Of a stretch of 23,416 nucleotides of DNA, positions 1 through 7,879 are shown one piece after another. Each line of letters begins with the position of its first letter. The stretch's first letter is position 1. The notes under the pieces were generated by a model, which was given only the letters and a program-made list of their open reading frames with translations, was not told the origin of the DNA and searched no databases. The translations under genes were made by a program, and so were the position numbers. Source of the stretch: Candidatus Geocrenenecus sp. JGI 0000106-J15 (GTDB lineage: Archaea > Thermoproteota > Nitrososphaeria_A > Caldarchaeales > Wolframiiraptoraceae); the NCBI GenBank assembly GCA_000405685.1, contig ASPF01000001.1:58-23473 (forward strand). Direction: 5' to 3'.

Positions 1-108
1 GAGGGACTAGGTGCCTCAAGAATCATTTACGAAGCGAAAGATAGACTTATGTTTATAAAACAAACAGCTTTAGCAATGATGAATGAATGGAGAAGAGTAA
101 GAAGATAG
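1..108 (+). CDS. C-terminal fragment of an unidentified protein
   Basis: The first frame is open from the window edge and ends in TAG at 106-108, giving a 35-residue basic, helical-looking tail (ends NEWRRVRR). The start lies outside the window. I do not recognise the family. The 179 bases between it and the next gene hold no convincing gene; they are A+T-rich and probably contain the terminator of this gene and the promoter of the next. Confidence 0.4.
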   Translation, partial: EGLGASRIIYEAKDRLMFIKQTALAMMNEWRRVRR

Positions 109-287
109 ATAGAATCAATAATTTTAGGCGTAAGGTGAATTAGTTTAATACTTTGTTGAGATGCATTATCTACGATCTAATCTCTCTAATAACTATGTCT
201 ATTCTTACTTCAAGTAAAAACTATTAAGTATTCTTTTTATGCGCAGTTATGTTTTTACCTTGCTATTTCATGTTTCTATAGTTAGCG

Positions 288-1355
288 ATGCTCTTCATCA
301 TATATACTACGGGTAGATGTAATCTAGGTTGTAGCTACTGTGGTGGAAGCTTCGACCCCGAGATTGTTCCATGGAGTGTAGAGTATCCATTAAATGATCT
401 AGAAGGCTTAATTAGAGATGAAGATATAGTAGCTTTCTATGGTGGGGAGCCTTTACTAAACCAAGAATTTATCAAGAATTTTATGGATATGTTTACAGTT
501 AGTAGATATGTTATTCAGACTAACGGTCTCCTTCTACATAGACTAGAAAAGAATATAATTCGGAGACTTGATACAATACTCGTTTCAATAGATGGTGATA
601 GTAGTTTAACGGATAGATTTAGAGGAAGTGGGGTATACGGGAGAGTTTTAGAGAATGTTAAGAAGATAAGAGAAGATGGTTATAGTGGAGATATTGTTGC
701 TAGAATGACTATAACGGAAGACAGCTGCGTATATAGAGATGTTAAACATCTCTTATCTACAGGTTTATTCAATCATATCCATTGGCAGATCAACTTTATC
801 TGGGCAGATCTTTGGAGAAGCCTATGGAGATGGATAGAAGAAGATTACAAACCTAGTTTATCAAGGCTCTTTAATGAATGGATAAGCCGGTTAGAAGATG
901 GAATAGTAGAAGGTATTGCACCATTTCAAGGAGTATTAAAGAGAATAATCTATGATGGACCAGCTCCCCCATGTGGTTCAGGGTCAGAATCATTTACAAT
1001 ACTTACAGATGGTAGAGTTATCTCATGCCCTATAGCAGTTTCTGAGAAATGGTCTCAAATAGGATCTATCAAGGAAGTCTCTAGAGAATATCTGGAGAGT
1101 TTAAGACCGTGTATATCTGAGCCATGCATTACATGTAGCTACTTTAAGATATGTGGTTCTCGATGTCTCTATACTCATATTGAGAGATTATGGGGAGAGG
1201 AAGGAATGAAAGCAATATGTGAATGCTCTAAACATCTAATAGACTTAGTTAAAAGAAATATTAAACATATAAAAGAGATAGCTTCGAGTGGAAACCTTAC
1301 ATTAAGGGAGATCAGTTATCCAGAATACAACAATACTGTTGAGATTATTCCTTAG
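288..1355 (+). CDS. Radical SAM/SPASM enzyme, putative peptide-modifying (AF1577-like)
   Basis: 355 residues. The radical SAM cluster motif CxxxCxxC is C11, C15 and C18 (GRCNLGCSYC), followed by the GGEP motif near residue 52, which contacts S-adenosylmethionine. The C-terminal third is Cys-rich: C at about 229 and 246, then a CxxCxxxxxCxxxC run near 281-294 and later Cys residues, the pattern of a SPASM/twitch domain that binds auxiliary 4Fe-4S clusters. Such proteins usually modify ribosomal peptides or activate sulfatases. Length and architecture fit the archaeal AF1577-type family, whose substrate is unknown; that assignment is from memory. The gene faces the ParB-like gene convergently with a 39-base gap. 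It is probably a host gene marking the left edge of the viral block. No obvious partner peptide is adjacent. Confidence 0.85.
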   Translation: MLFIIYTTGRCNLGCSYCGGSFDPEIVPWSVEYPLNDLEGLIRDEDIVAFYGGEPLLNQEFIKNFMDMFTVSRYVIQTNGLLLHRLEKNIIRRLDTILVSIDGDSSLTDRFRGSGVYGRVLENVKKIREDGYSGDIVARMTITEDSCVYRDVKHLLSTGLFNHIHWQINFIWADLWRSLWRWIEEDYKPSLSRLFNEWISRLEDGIVEGIAPFQGVLKRIIYDGPAPPCGSGSESFTILTDGRVISCPIAVSEKWSQIGSIKEVSREYLESLRPCISEPCITCSYFKICGSRCLYTHIERLWGEEGMKAICECSKHLIDLVKRNIKHIKEIASSGNLTLREISYPEYNNTVEIIP

Positions 1356-1394
1356 CAAGCTACAACGTTAAAACATACAGGATACTATGCTTTA

Positions 1395-2252
1395 TTATTC
1401 AATGAGTCTTGAAAGCTTTCTAACAAATTCTCGGAGATCTATGCTAGGTATTGTTAGTTGATGAGTAGATGAGTTCCTAGCGAATATCGTAATCACTATA
1501 TTGTTTTCTACTTTATCTATTTGATAAATTGACCCACTTGATGCTTTAAACTTTATAGAATAGTCTGGACTAGCCTCAATAATCTTAGAGATCTTCTCCC
1601 TAAATTCTGTTAAGACTTCATCTAGTTCTGACTCATATGATCTTTCAACGATCTCATTCAGAGTTTTAGGAAGCTCCTTCTTTATCTTTTCTATAATTTC
1701 TTCTGGTAGTGAAGCTAGTTCATCAATAATCTTTTCTCTTACAGGCTTAGGCATAGATCCAAGTGCTTTCTTAACATCTCTATTTAAGAGATTTCTAAGT
1801 TTACTATTCATGGTTACTTGATATATTTTTGCTTCTCTAATCCAATCATATATTGTATCTTTTGAGAAACCAAGAGCTTTAGCTGCTTCTTCCACATTTT
1901 TCCATATACCCTCATTAATACATCTCATAATGAATTTCCCTTTTTCTGCAGGAGTCAGCTCTTCACGGTTTGTATGTACTATTGCAGCTATCTCTATAGC
2001 CTCTTTACGATTACAATTGTAGATGATACATGGAGCTTCATTTATGTTAAGTATCTTTAATGCTTCTAATCTTGTCCCGCCATCAAATACTTCATATTCT
2101 CCATCTTCTGTTTTTCTTACTAGAAGTGGCTTTATCAATTTCTTTGAGTTATAAGTTTCGATAATACCCTGGATGACCTCGGGGCTTCTAGCTTCTCTAG
2201 GATTATAATCTGCAATCTTTAGCAAACTTATCGGGATCCACTTTATCTCCAT
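1395..2252 (-). CDS. ParB-like nuclease/partition protein
   Basis: 285 residues. Residues 1-100 form a ParB/Spo0J N-terminal domain, with PLLVRK near 42 and the phosphate-binding box FDGGTRLEAL near 56-65. A helix-turn-helix follows at about 116-136 (EEAAKALGFSKDTIYDWI), and the C-terminal half is Glu/Lys-rich and helical. ParB proteins bind centromere-like sites, usually with ParA; in viruses, ParB-domain proteins also serve in regulation or as nucleases. No ParA gene is in the window. It is the last gene of a three-gene minus-strand unit: its start overlaps the end of the 97-residue gene by 10 bases. It probably belongs to the viral element's maintenance or regulation module. Confidence 0.85.
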   Translation of the reverse strand: MEIKWIPISLLKIADYNPREARSPEVIQGIIETYNSKKLIKPLLVRKTEDGEYEVFDGGTRLEALKILNINEAPCIIYNCNRKEAIEIAAIVHTNREELTPAEKGKFIMRCINEGIWKNVEEAAKALGFSKDTIYDWIREAKIYQVTMNSKLRNLLNRDVKKALGSMPKPVREKIIDELASLPEEIIEKIKKELPKTLNEIVERSYESELDEVLTEFREKISKIIEASPDYSIKFKASSGSIYQIDKVENNIVITIFARNSSTHQLTIPSIDLREFVRKLSRLIE

Positions 2253-2536
2253 TTCTTCAACCTCTTAATTTTTAAGAGGGGTTTATCATAATCTTCAACT
2301 TTTACTTCTATCTCACCTTCAGCGTCTAAGAAGTGGCTTACATTAAATTTCTTTAAAGCAAGTGTGAAGACATCTTTAAGTCTCTCTCCATGTCTTCCTA
2401 ATACATCTCTAAGCTCACCTTTACCGACTACTGCCTCATTCCATTCTCCAAGCTTACTATCTAGATTTTCCTTTAATATTGTTGCAATCTTTGTAACCTG
2501 CTTGACTGCTGCATTCTTACTTTTTAACTTCGGCAT
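2243..2536 (-). CDS. Small protein of unknown function between RHH and ParB-like genes
   Basis: 97 residues, basic, starting MPKLKSKNAAVK, with a predicted helical middle and a strand-rich C-terminus (EIEVKVEDYDKPLLKIKRL). No family recognised. Overlaps at both ends (20 bases with the upstream ribbon-helix-helix gene, 10 with the ParB-like gene) indicate translational coupling in one operon, so a role in DNA binding, replication or partition is plausible but not shown. An overlapping plus-strand frame is a shadow: it has no independent start signal and is low-complexity. Confidence 0.6.
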   Translation of the reverse strand: MPKLKSKNAAVKQVTKIATILKENLDSKLGEWNEAVVGKGELRDVLGRHGERLKDVFTLALKKFNVSHFLDAEGEIEVKVEDYDKPLLKIKRLKKWR

Positions 2537-2777
2537 TTCTCTTCTCCTTCAAGTATCTTCTAATAGCTAAACGGACAATTTGAGAAATAGCTCTTTCTTC
2601 TTCTCTAGCAATCTTCTCTAATTCGATGTATAGTTCTATAGGTAATAGCACTCCAACAAATTTTACCTTTTTATTCTTACTTGATAAAAGATCATTTAAA
2701 GATTTTTTATTAATATCTTCCTCATATTGTTTTAAGATCATTTTATCCGTCATGTTTTTTCGCACCAGATATTTCAC
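2517..2777 (-). CDS. Ribbon-helix-helix (CopG/Arc-type) regulator
   Basis: 86 residues. The C-terminal half has the ribbon-helix-helix pattern: a short strand (KVKFVGVLLP), helix A (IELYIELEKIAREEE), a turn (RAIS) and helix B (QIVRLAIRRYLKEK). The N-terminal 35 residues are a variable charged extension; internal Met9 is an alternative start. Such proteins are dimeric DNA-binding repressors, common as archaeal viral regulators and antitoxin-like factors. It heads the minus-strand unit with the 97-residue and ParB-like genes and is divergent from another ribbon-helix-helix gene across 53 bases, an arrangement suited to auto- or cross-regulation. Confidence 0.75.
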   Translation of the reverse strand: MKYLVRKNMTDKMILKQYEEDINKKSLNDLLSSKNKKVKFVGVLLPIELYIELEKIAREEERAISQIVRLAIRRYLKEKRNAEVKK

Positions 2778-2830
2778 GAAGAATATATAAATATTAATTA
2801 ACCAGTATTCGACATATATAATCGGTTAGG
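2778..2830. promoter_or_regulatory. Shared divergent promoter between two RHH regulators, with an inverted repeat
   Basis: The 53 bases between the divergent starts hold TATA-like runs at about 2783-2792 (suited to the plus gene) and 2814-2821 (suited to the minus gene), so the two promoters face and overlap each other. An inverted repeat TAACC (2799-2803) / GGTTA (2824-2828) brackets the second box and is a candidate operator. The TATA boxes are read from sequence; operator function is inference. Confidence 0.45.
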
Positions 2831-3202
2831 ATGGGGCGGAGAATCATAGGTAGGGTCGAGAGATGGACTATTAGTTTGAAGCCTGAGATAGATCAGATGC
2901 TAGAACGGGTAGCTAGGGAGAGAGGATTAAATAAGACAGACCTTGTAGAATCTATCATATTAGAATGGGCTTATAATCATGGGTACAATAAGATAATACA
3001 TTTCAACTTTAGGAATAGCTCAATAACTGTCTGGGATTATTTATTGAATGAAACGGTGGATTTACATTATGATTCTGTTAAGAAAACCATCATATGTAGT
3101 AGATGTAAAACAACATACTGCGGACATATTAATGCAGCTATAAAGATACCTGAAGTAAGACAGAGGTTGAAGAAAGGTCAGATAATAGTAGAAGATCTCT
3201 AG
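2831..3202 (+). CDS. RHH regulator with C-terminal Cys/His metal-binding segment
   Basis: 123 residues. Residues 10-48 read as ribbon-helix-helix: strand VERWTISLKP, helix A EIDQMLERVARER, turn GLNKTD, helix B LVESIILEWAYNHG. The C-terminal part contains ICSRCKTTYCGHI near residues 88-100 (Cys, Cys, Cys, His), which looks like a single zinc-binding site, in a fold I do not recognise. It is one of few plus-strand genes in the viral block and is divergent from the RHH-97aa-ParB unit. A DNA-binding regulator of the element is the simplest reading. Confidence 0.7.
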   Translation: MGRRIIGRVERWTISLKPEIDQMLERVARERGLNKTDLVESIILEWAYNHGYNKIIHFNFRNSSITVWDYLLNETVDLHYDSVKKTIICSRCKTTYCGHINAAIKIPEVRQRLKKGQIIVEDL

Positions 3203-3211
3203 ACATTAGTG

Positions 3212-3778
3212 TTAGGTTTCTATGAGATTTCTAAGTATCTCTGTTAAGTCTTTCTCGTTCTTAATCTCGTTCTTCACTTTAACAATAACCTGTAATGTCT
3301 CCTTGATCTCTCTGATTAGTTTTCTCCTTTCACTAATAGATGCAATATAGTCCCGAGGGGTGGGCTTGGTCTTCAAAACATCTATTGATTGCTCATCAAA
3401 CTTCTCAAGCTTACTGAATAAAATATTCAGTCTATCAATCAACTTCAATAACTCTTCTTGTAGATCTAGGTATCTTACAAAGTGTTTTCTATAAAATCTA
3501 TGTGAGAGAGAACCTCTGTCTTCTACTTTTACTATTTGGTGATTAAAGTGTTTAACTACATCATCTAACTTGAAGTTGTATTCTTCAGCTACTTCTCTAA
3601 AGGATTGTATAAAATCTATCTTCTTATCTATCTCCAGTCTTTCAGGATGCAAGCATACTGGACAGCCTCTAGAAAAAGCTGTTGCTTCACCTCTAAGATT
3701 TTTTATAATATATGTTTCCAGTTTGAATATTTTTACAAATTTAAGAATTAATTTCTTAATTATTCTCAATGTATTCAT
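3212..3778 (-). CDS. Cys/His helix-turn-helix protein, candidate small terminase subunit
   Basis: About 188 residues from the ATG at 3778; a TTG lies one codon upstream. After a basic leader there is CPVCLHPER (near C40 and C43), a helix-turn-helix-like stretch (SFREVAEEYNFKLDDVVKHFNHQ) ending with His residues, then a long charged helical C-terminus from about 95. The Cys-Cys...His-His helix-turn-helix arrangement is familiar from small phage proteins next to terminases that recognise packaging sites. The helical tail would suit oligomerisation. Against this, it is separated from the large terminase by portal and membrane genes. The small-terminase role is inference. Confidence 0.5.
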   Translation of the reverse strand: MNTLRIIKKLILKFVKIFKLETYIIKNLRGEATAFSRGCPVCLHPERLEIDKKIDFIQSFREVAEEYNFKLDDVVKHFNHQIVKVEDRGSLSHRFYRKHFVRYLDLQEELLKLIDRLNILFSKLEKFDEQSIDVLKTKPTPRDYIASISERRKLIREIKETLQVIVKVKNEIKNEKDLTEILRNLIET

Positions 3779-3792
3779 CAATTGTTGAGTCT

Positions 3793-3969
3793 ATGCTCAT
3801 AGTTTTTGGTCTGACAATTGGACTACTCTCTATATTAAATTTAGTTGATAAGAATCTAGCTAGAGATATCTTAACTATCCTCTCTATACTGCTTCCATTG
3901 ATTTACTCATATAGAAGGCGGAGAGAACTTGGGAGGTTTAAAGGTCTCTTCAATAAGAGAAGTGACTAG
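3793..3969 (+). CDS. Small membrane protein (weak)
   Basis: Up to 66 residues if started at the ATG at 3769, which would overlap the divergent neighbour's start; the ATG at 3793 (MLIVFGLTIG) avoids this. It has two hydrophobic segments (LIVFGLTIGLLSILNLV and ILTILSILLPLIYSY) and then a basic tail (RRRRELGRFKGLF), a positive-inside hairpin like small holins or viral membrane proteins. It ends 4 bases into the convergent neighbour. No homologue recognised; a real gene is plausible but not certain. Confidence 0.35.
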   Translation: MLIVFGLTIGLLSILNLVDKNLARDILTILSILLPLIYSYRRRRELGRFKGLFNKRSD

Positions 3970-4304
3970 TATGAGACTAGAAACAATATTAGAAGCATTA
4001 TAGATGTAATCATTGATAGTATTTTCTTCTTGTAGAATCCTTCTATGAATACTATGAAGAAGATTATGAAATTGATTATATTTTCAATGGTTATCAACAA
4101 ATAAGATATTGGGCGAAATACTGAGTTGATTATGATTGATGTAATAACTATTATCGATTGAGTCAGTAGGAGGGAAAGTAGAATTCTATCTTCTTCCCAA
4201 TTTTTACTCTTCAGTCTTCTCTCCCTAAATCTAATCAAGAAAAATACTGTAAGGATTATCAGTGATGCTACTCCCAGTACTAGAGTTGCCAAATTCTGGC
4301 TCAT
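3966..4304 (-). CDS. Small multi-pass membrane protein
   Basis: 112 residues from the ATG at 4304; a TTG one codon upstream is the other choice. There are about four hydrophobic segments (near 7-24, 44-62, 68-90 and 96-112) separated by a basic loop, RFRERRLKSKNW. No family recognised. It lies just downstream of the portal gene in the same direction. A viral membrane or lysis/egress function is possible but not supported by any motif. Confidence 0.5.
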   Translation of the reverse strand: MSQNLATLVLGVASLIILTVFFLIRFRERRLKSKNWEEDRILLSLLLTQSIIVITSIIINSVFRPISYLLITIENIINFIIFFIVFIEGFYKKKILSMITSIMLLILFLVSY

Positions 4305-4374
4305 CAATAATCAATAATTTCTAGATAGTTAATAATTTCATATGATTAAGTTAGAGGATGAAGCTCGGGGAGAA

Positions 4375-5583
4375 CTAATCTATTTTCTCCTGTAAACTCT
4401 TCTCAGGTAATGATTGTCTAGATTCTTCTATGAGCTGTGTAACTGTCTCCTGTATGTTGGTTTCAAGTAGAATGTTTTTATCTATTGGGTAGATAAATGG
4501 GAGAGGTATATCTGCAAGTGGATGGTTTATTTCTCTTAAACCTAGAGCCTTTCTAGCTTCATTAATTGTTTCTATCCCAGCTTGGATTCTAATAGCATGT
4601 ATTCTTGTTTCTTGCTCAGGGTTAGTCCATTCTAATAGCTTGAATCTTGCATTAACTTTCAACCTCTTCCTTAAAGCTTCTGTTACTGCAGCGGATATAA
4701 CTTGCTGAATGCTCTTAACCTTCATAGTGAAAACATTTATCTGATTTCTAGAAGTCTCGAGAGTTGCAGCTTTAGTGACTCCAAGCATTATCTCTGGTAC
4801 ACCTGTTACTGTAACTATCTTCTGCCGATATTCATTTAAGATATCTAGGATTTGTAGTTCATGGAAAGGGTGTCCTAGGTCTTGTATGCTTATGTCTCCC
4901 TTAAGGATGAAGCTTGATCCAGGTTTAGACTGTTCAGCTATTTTAACTAGCCTCTCAAAATCTGATTCTGTTCCACTCTTCATTATGAAGACTTTACTTA
5001 GGACGCCTTTTCTCATAAATGCATCTCTAACTAATAGTTCTGCATGCATCTGTCCTTCTAGGACTCTTCTCAGGGAAGAGATTATAGGAGACCCGTAAGC
5101 TCTCGTACCTAGTGGGTGGAGCACGACGTGTACTATTTCATCGGGTTTGAATAAGATCTCCCTCCCATGTATCTTCTGGAAGTATTCTTTTATTCTTCCA
5201 TATTCATCTCGGATTACTTCTACAGTGTATGTATCTAGTATCTTAAAAATAGGGCTAGCGTAGACTTCAATATATGATTCACCGAAGATTATTGAAGAGA
5301 TTGCTAGGTTTCTTAAAAACATTATGAAGTCGTTCTCATTCTTGGTAATCCATTCTTCAATCTTTTCTACTTCGTATTCTTCTCCAATGATGATCCATCC
5401 ATTAACTAATGATGCATTAACTAATACTTCTATGGCAGCTCTAAGATCGGGATTTCCTTCAACGAGTTCAAGGAGCTGTCTCTGGTCGAGAGGTTTAGGC
5501 TCACCCTATCTCCAACCATGAATAGTCTCGGCAAGACCTTTTTCCTCCTTCCTAGATTTAAAAAAGCCTATGAGAAACTTCAT
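4375..5583 (-). CDS. HK97-family portal protein, reading frame interrupted by in-frame TAG
   Basis: The portal is the dodecameric ring at the head vertex through which DNA enters. From the ATG at 5583 the frame reads 25 residues (MKFLIGFFKSRKEEKGLAET...), then TAG at 5508-5506, then continues in the same frame to 4375, about 401 residues in all. Portal-like sequence flanks the stop: downstream come PLDQRQLLELVEGNPDLRAA, then FGESYIEVYA, RDEYGRIKEY, FKPDEIVHVVLHP, and VTGVPEIMLGVT near the C-terminal core. Between the stop and the ATG at 5322 there are 61 open codons with no ATG, GTG or TTG, so translation from 5322 would lose a conserved part. The stop may be a nonsense mutation, a sequencing error or a read-through site. 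TAG ends many intact genes here, so pyrrolysine recoding is unlikely. Confidence 0.85.
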
Positions 5584-5685
5584 AAACAATTCTTAGTATC
5601 TAAAACTATAATCTTTGAGAGAATTTTTATGAGAAGATTCGATAAGTAGTAATAAATAGTTAGAATTAGTACATATTTGATGATT

Positions 5686-6987
5686 TCACCATCTCCAAAT
5701 CTCTTTTATTCTGGCTTGTTGCGGTGGATTTGACGCTGCATATACTGCTAGAGCTAAAGCTATTACGTAATCGTCGTGCCATCCTGGCGGGGCCTCATAT
5801 CTAGTTCTTCCAGTCTTATCCTGTATCTTCTTGAATTGTTGTAGTTGTCTTATTAGTTCTTCACAGTCTATCGGTATTTTAATCCTCCTAGATCTTATAT
5901 AATTGTAGAGGTTAAGGATTATTGCTTCTTTTAGATTCTGTGTTATCGTTAATCCTTCAACATTTACATGCTTTTCTACTAGAAAATCGTATATGGGTAT
6001 ACCTATCCCAGTCTTATCTATTAAAACTCTTACTGGAGATAAGGTATCTATTAGCTTAGCTATGTATTCTCTTTGATATACCATGTCTACATCTACGAAT
6101 TCTTTAACAAAGACAATTTTTAGATAGTCTTCTCCAGCTTTTTCAAGAACTATTATTATTGTGGAGTCTCTATATCTTCCTAAATCTATTCCAGCATATA
6201 GAGGGTTTGAAGTCTTGATCTCTGTAAATTCAGTATATTGATAATCTTCTAAACATGAAAGTATCATCTCTACAGGAAATAAGCAGTTCAATTCTTCAAG
6301 GAACTCCATCTCCATTTCCTGCATCCAGGCTATATGTGAGAGAGTGTTTCTTAATCCTTCAAGGTCTTCATTTGTAATATGTGGTGAATCTCTATAATGT
6401 ATCCTGTGTTTTGAATATATACTGCTAACCCATGCTTCATAAAACCATCCTCTCCTACCTTTTGGAGTTGATATTAACGATAATCTACCTGACTTTCCAG
6501 CTATGATTGGAATTACAGCTGCTTTTATTTCTAGATCGTTCCTAAACATTGCTGCTTCATCTATGTATATCTGGTCTGCTCTATATCCCCGTATTGTGTC
6601 TGGGTTGTTCGGTAGACAGATGATCCTACTACCATTCTTGAGTGTTATCTCGGTTCTCGATTCAGAATTAACAATGTTGAGAGAACATGTTTGTTCTCCT
6701 AGCTTTAATCTCTTGTCCTTTAGTATTGATAATTGTTCTCTAATTTTCCTGAATAGCTCCATGCTTTGTCTTAGCGAGTAGCTAAGAAGTATCGTTGTAT
6801 AAAGAGGGTTTAAGAGGCTCCATACTATTGACTCTAAAGCTATAGCGAAGCTTCCACCTACAGCTCTAGACTTTAACATCACTCTAAACCTACTTTTATC
6901 ATCAAGCCATCTTCTCTGCCAGTCGTATAGTCTTATCTTCGTCTCACCGATGTCTAGAAGTAGTTGAGCTAGATCGCTTACCTTCAT
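5686..6987 (-). CDS. Terminase large subunit (ATPase-nuclease)
   Basis: 433 residues, full length; this motor pumps DNA into the prohead and cuts it. ATPase domain: deviant Walker A KSRAVGGS at 39-46, with the Lys at the beginning as in lambda gpA rather than before Ser; Walker B QIYIDEAA with D143 and E144; coupling motif ISTPKG near 172-177. Nuclease domain (RNase H fold): D258 in AGIDLG, D314 in VLIDKTG, and HDD at 394-396. All expected acidic residues are present, so it looks functional. It sits about 100 bases upstream of the portal gene, and a small gene overlaps its start by 44 bases. The overlapping plus-strand frames are shadows. Confidence 0.95.
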   Translation of the reverse strand: MKVSDLAQLLLDIGETKIRLYDWQRRWLDDKSRFRVMLKSRAVGGSFAIALESIVWSLLNPLYTTILLSYSLRQSMELFRKIREQLSILKDKRLKLGEQTCSLNIVNSESRTEITLKNGSRIICLPNNPDTIRGYRADQIYIDEAAMFRNDLEIKAAVIPIIAGKSGRLSLISTPKGRRGWFYEAWVSSIYSKHRIHYRDSPHITNEDLEGLRNTLSHIAWMQEMEMEFLEELNCLFPVEMILSCLEDYQYTEFTEIKTSNPLYAGIDLGRYRDSTIIIVLEKAGEDYLKIVFVKEFVDVDMVYQREYIAKLIDTLSPVRVLIDKTGIGIPIYDFLVEKHVNVEGLTITQNLKEAIILNLYNYIRSRRIKIPIDCEELIRQLQQFKKIQDKTGRTRYEAPPGWHDDYVIALALAVYAASNPPQQARIKEIWRW

Positions 6988-7213
6988 ATTCTTTAATCAT
7001 TTCATTTAAGATTTCCTCAGATAAACGTTTAAGACGTATGATATCGTTTAATGTTCTCGCCCTACCTTCAATTACAATGTCTTCTCCAATCTTCTTAACT
7101 GTAAGGTTGACTCCGAACAAGAGTTCACTGGTAGATAGTTGCTTATCTCCTTTACGGCTATGGAATATCCAGCTCACATGAGTAGCTATTAAAGTATAGA
7201 TTAAAAACTTCAA
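6944..7213 (-). CDS. Small protein overlapping terminase start
   Basis: 89 residues: a hydrophobic N-terminus (MKFLIYTLIATHVSWIF), a strand-like middle (NLTVKKIGEDIVIEGRA) and a charged helix (IIRLKRLSEEILNEMIKEYEGK). It overlaps the large terminase by 44 bases in another frame. Its position directly before the large subunit is where a small terminase often lies, but no DNA-binding motif is visible. Unrecognised; the later start is unsupported by any internal ATG, so the whole frame is given. Confidence 0.5.
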   Translation of the reverse strand: MKFLIYTLIATHVSWIFHSRKGDKQLSTSELLFGVNLTVKKIGEDIVIEGRARTLNDIIRLKRLSEEILNEMIKEYEGKRSSSTTSRHR

Positions 7214-7267
7214 AAAACCATTTTAAATCGCAAGAAGTAATTCAGAATGTTTGTCAGCAACCTATAC

Positions 7268-7307
7268 TTATATTCTATCTAGGTTTGATAATATTTGTAA
7301 CTGGTGG
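7268..7307 (+). promoter_or_regulatory. TATA box and Shine-Dalgarno site of the TrmO-like gene
   Basis: TTATAT at 7268-7273 lies 43 bases before the ATG at 7316. GGTGG at 7303-7307 lies 8 bases before that ATG, so a short leader with a ribosome binding site is expected. This gives the gene its own promoter, separate from the surrounding minus-strand units. Confidence 0.4.
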
Positions 7308-7315
7308 ATAATTAA

Positions 7316-7825
7316 ATGAGCGGTGCTGTCTTTAATCCGATAGGTGTTGTTAGAGTTAATCTTGATGATGAGTATGTTAAACAGTCTCATGAAGGTGTTG
7401 AAGGATGCCTAGAGATATTCGAAGAATATATGGAGGGGTTGGAGGGCATAGATGGTTTTACCCATTTAATAGTTATAGCTTATCTACATAAGGTGAATAG
7501 TGAACAGAGGAAGACTCTTAAAGTTAAACATAAGAGATTACTGGGACTCGGTATCGACCTAGGGGACTTACCAGAGGTTGGAGTATTCTGTACGGATTCA
7601 CCTCATCGACCTAATCCAATAGCTTTAACAATAGTTGAAGTTGTAAAAAGAGAGAAGAACATATTGTATGTAAAGAACCTAGACTTGTTTAATGGAACTC
7701 CTATTCTAGATATTAAGCCTTATACATTAGAGAGGGTGATCATTGACATAGGCTTCCCAGAATGGTATGTCAATCTAAGAAAGAAAGTTGAAGAAAAGAT
7801 TGGAAGAAAAATATCAGAATTATGA
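7316..7825 (+). CDS. TrmO/YaeB-family SAM-dependent tRNA methyltransferase
   Basis: 169 residues. The family methylates the N6-threonylcarbamoyl group on A37 of certain tRNAs using S-adenosylmethionine in an all-beta fold. Seen here: start FNPIGVVRVN, the acidic loop FEEYMEGLEGIDGFTHLIVI, then TDSPHRPNPIALTIVEV (about 100-116), which is the family signature, and LDLFNGTPILDIKPY. It is shorter than the bacterial TrmO because the C-terminal extension is missing, as is usual in archaea. It lies on the plus strand between two minus-strand units of the viral block, with its own promoter. It may be a host gene caught in the element or viral cargo; the former tsaA name is also used for this family. 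Confidence 0.85.
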   Translation: MSGAVFNPIGVVRVNLDDEYVKQSHEGVEGCLEIFEEYMEGLEGIDGFTHLIVIAYLHKVNSEQRKTLKVKHKRLLGLGIDLGDLPEVGVFCTDSPHRPNPIALTIVEVVKREKNILYVKNLDLFNGTPILDIKPYTLERVIIDIGFPEWYVNLRKKVEEKIGRKISEL

Positions 7826-7879
7826 AATAGAAGCTTAATATCTGCTGGTATGATATCCTTAATATCTTATCTTCTATCT

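Noticed and set aside
2364..2570. Plus-strand frame over the small gene and RHH region
   Set aside because: A Ser/Leu-rich shadow of the real minus-strand genes, which overlap one another and carry family motifs.
5506..5508. Pyrrolysine or other genome-wide recoding of TAG
   Set aside because: TAG is the natural terminator of several intact genes in the window, including the radical SAM gene and S17, so general recoding would extend them wrongly.
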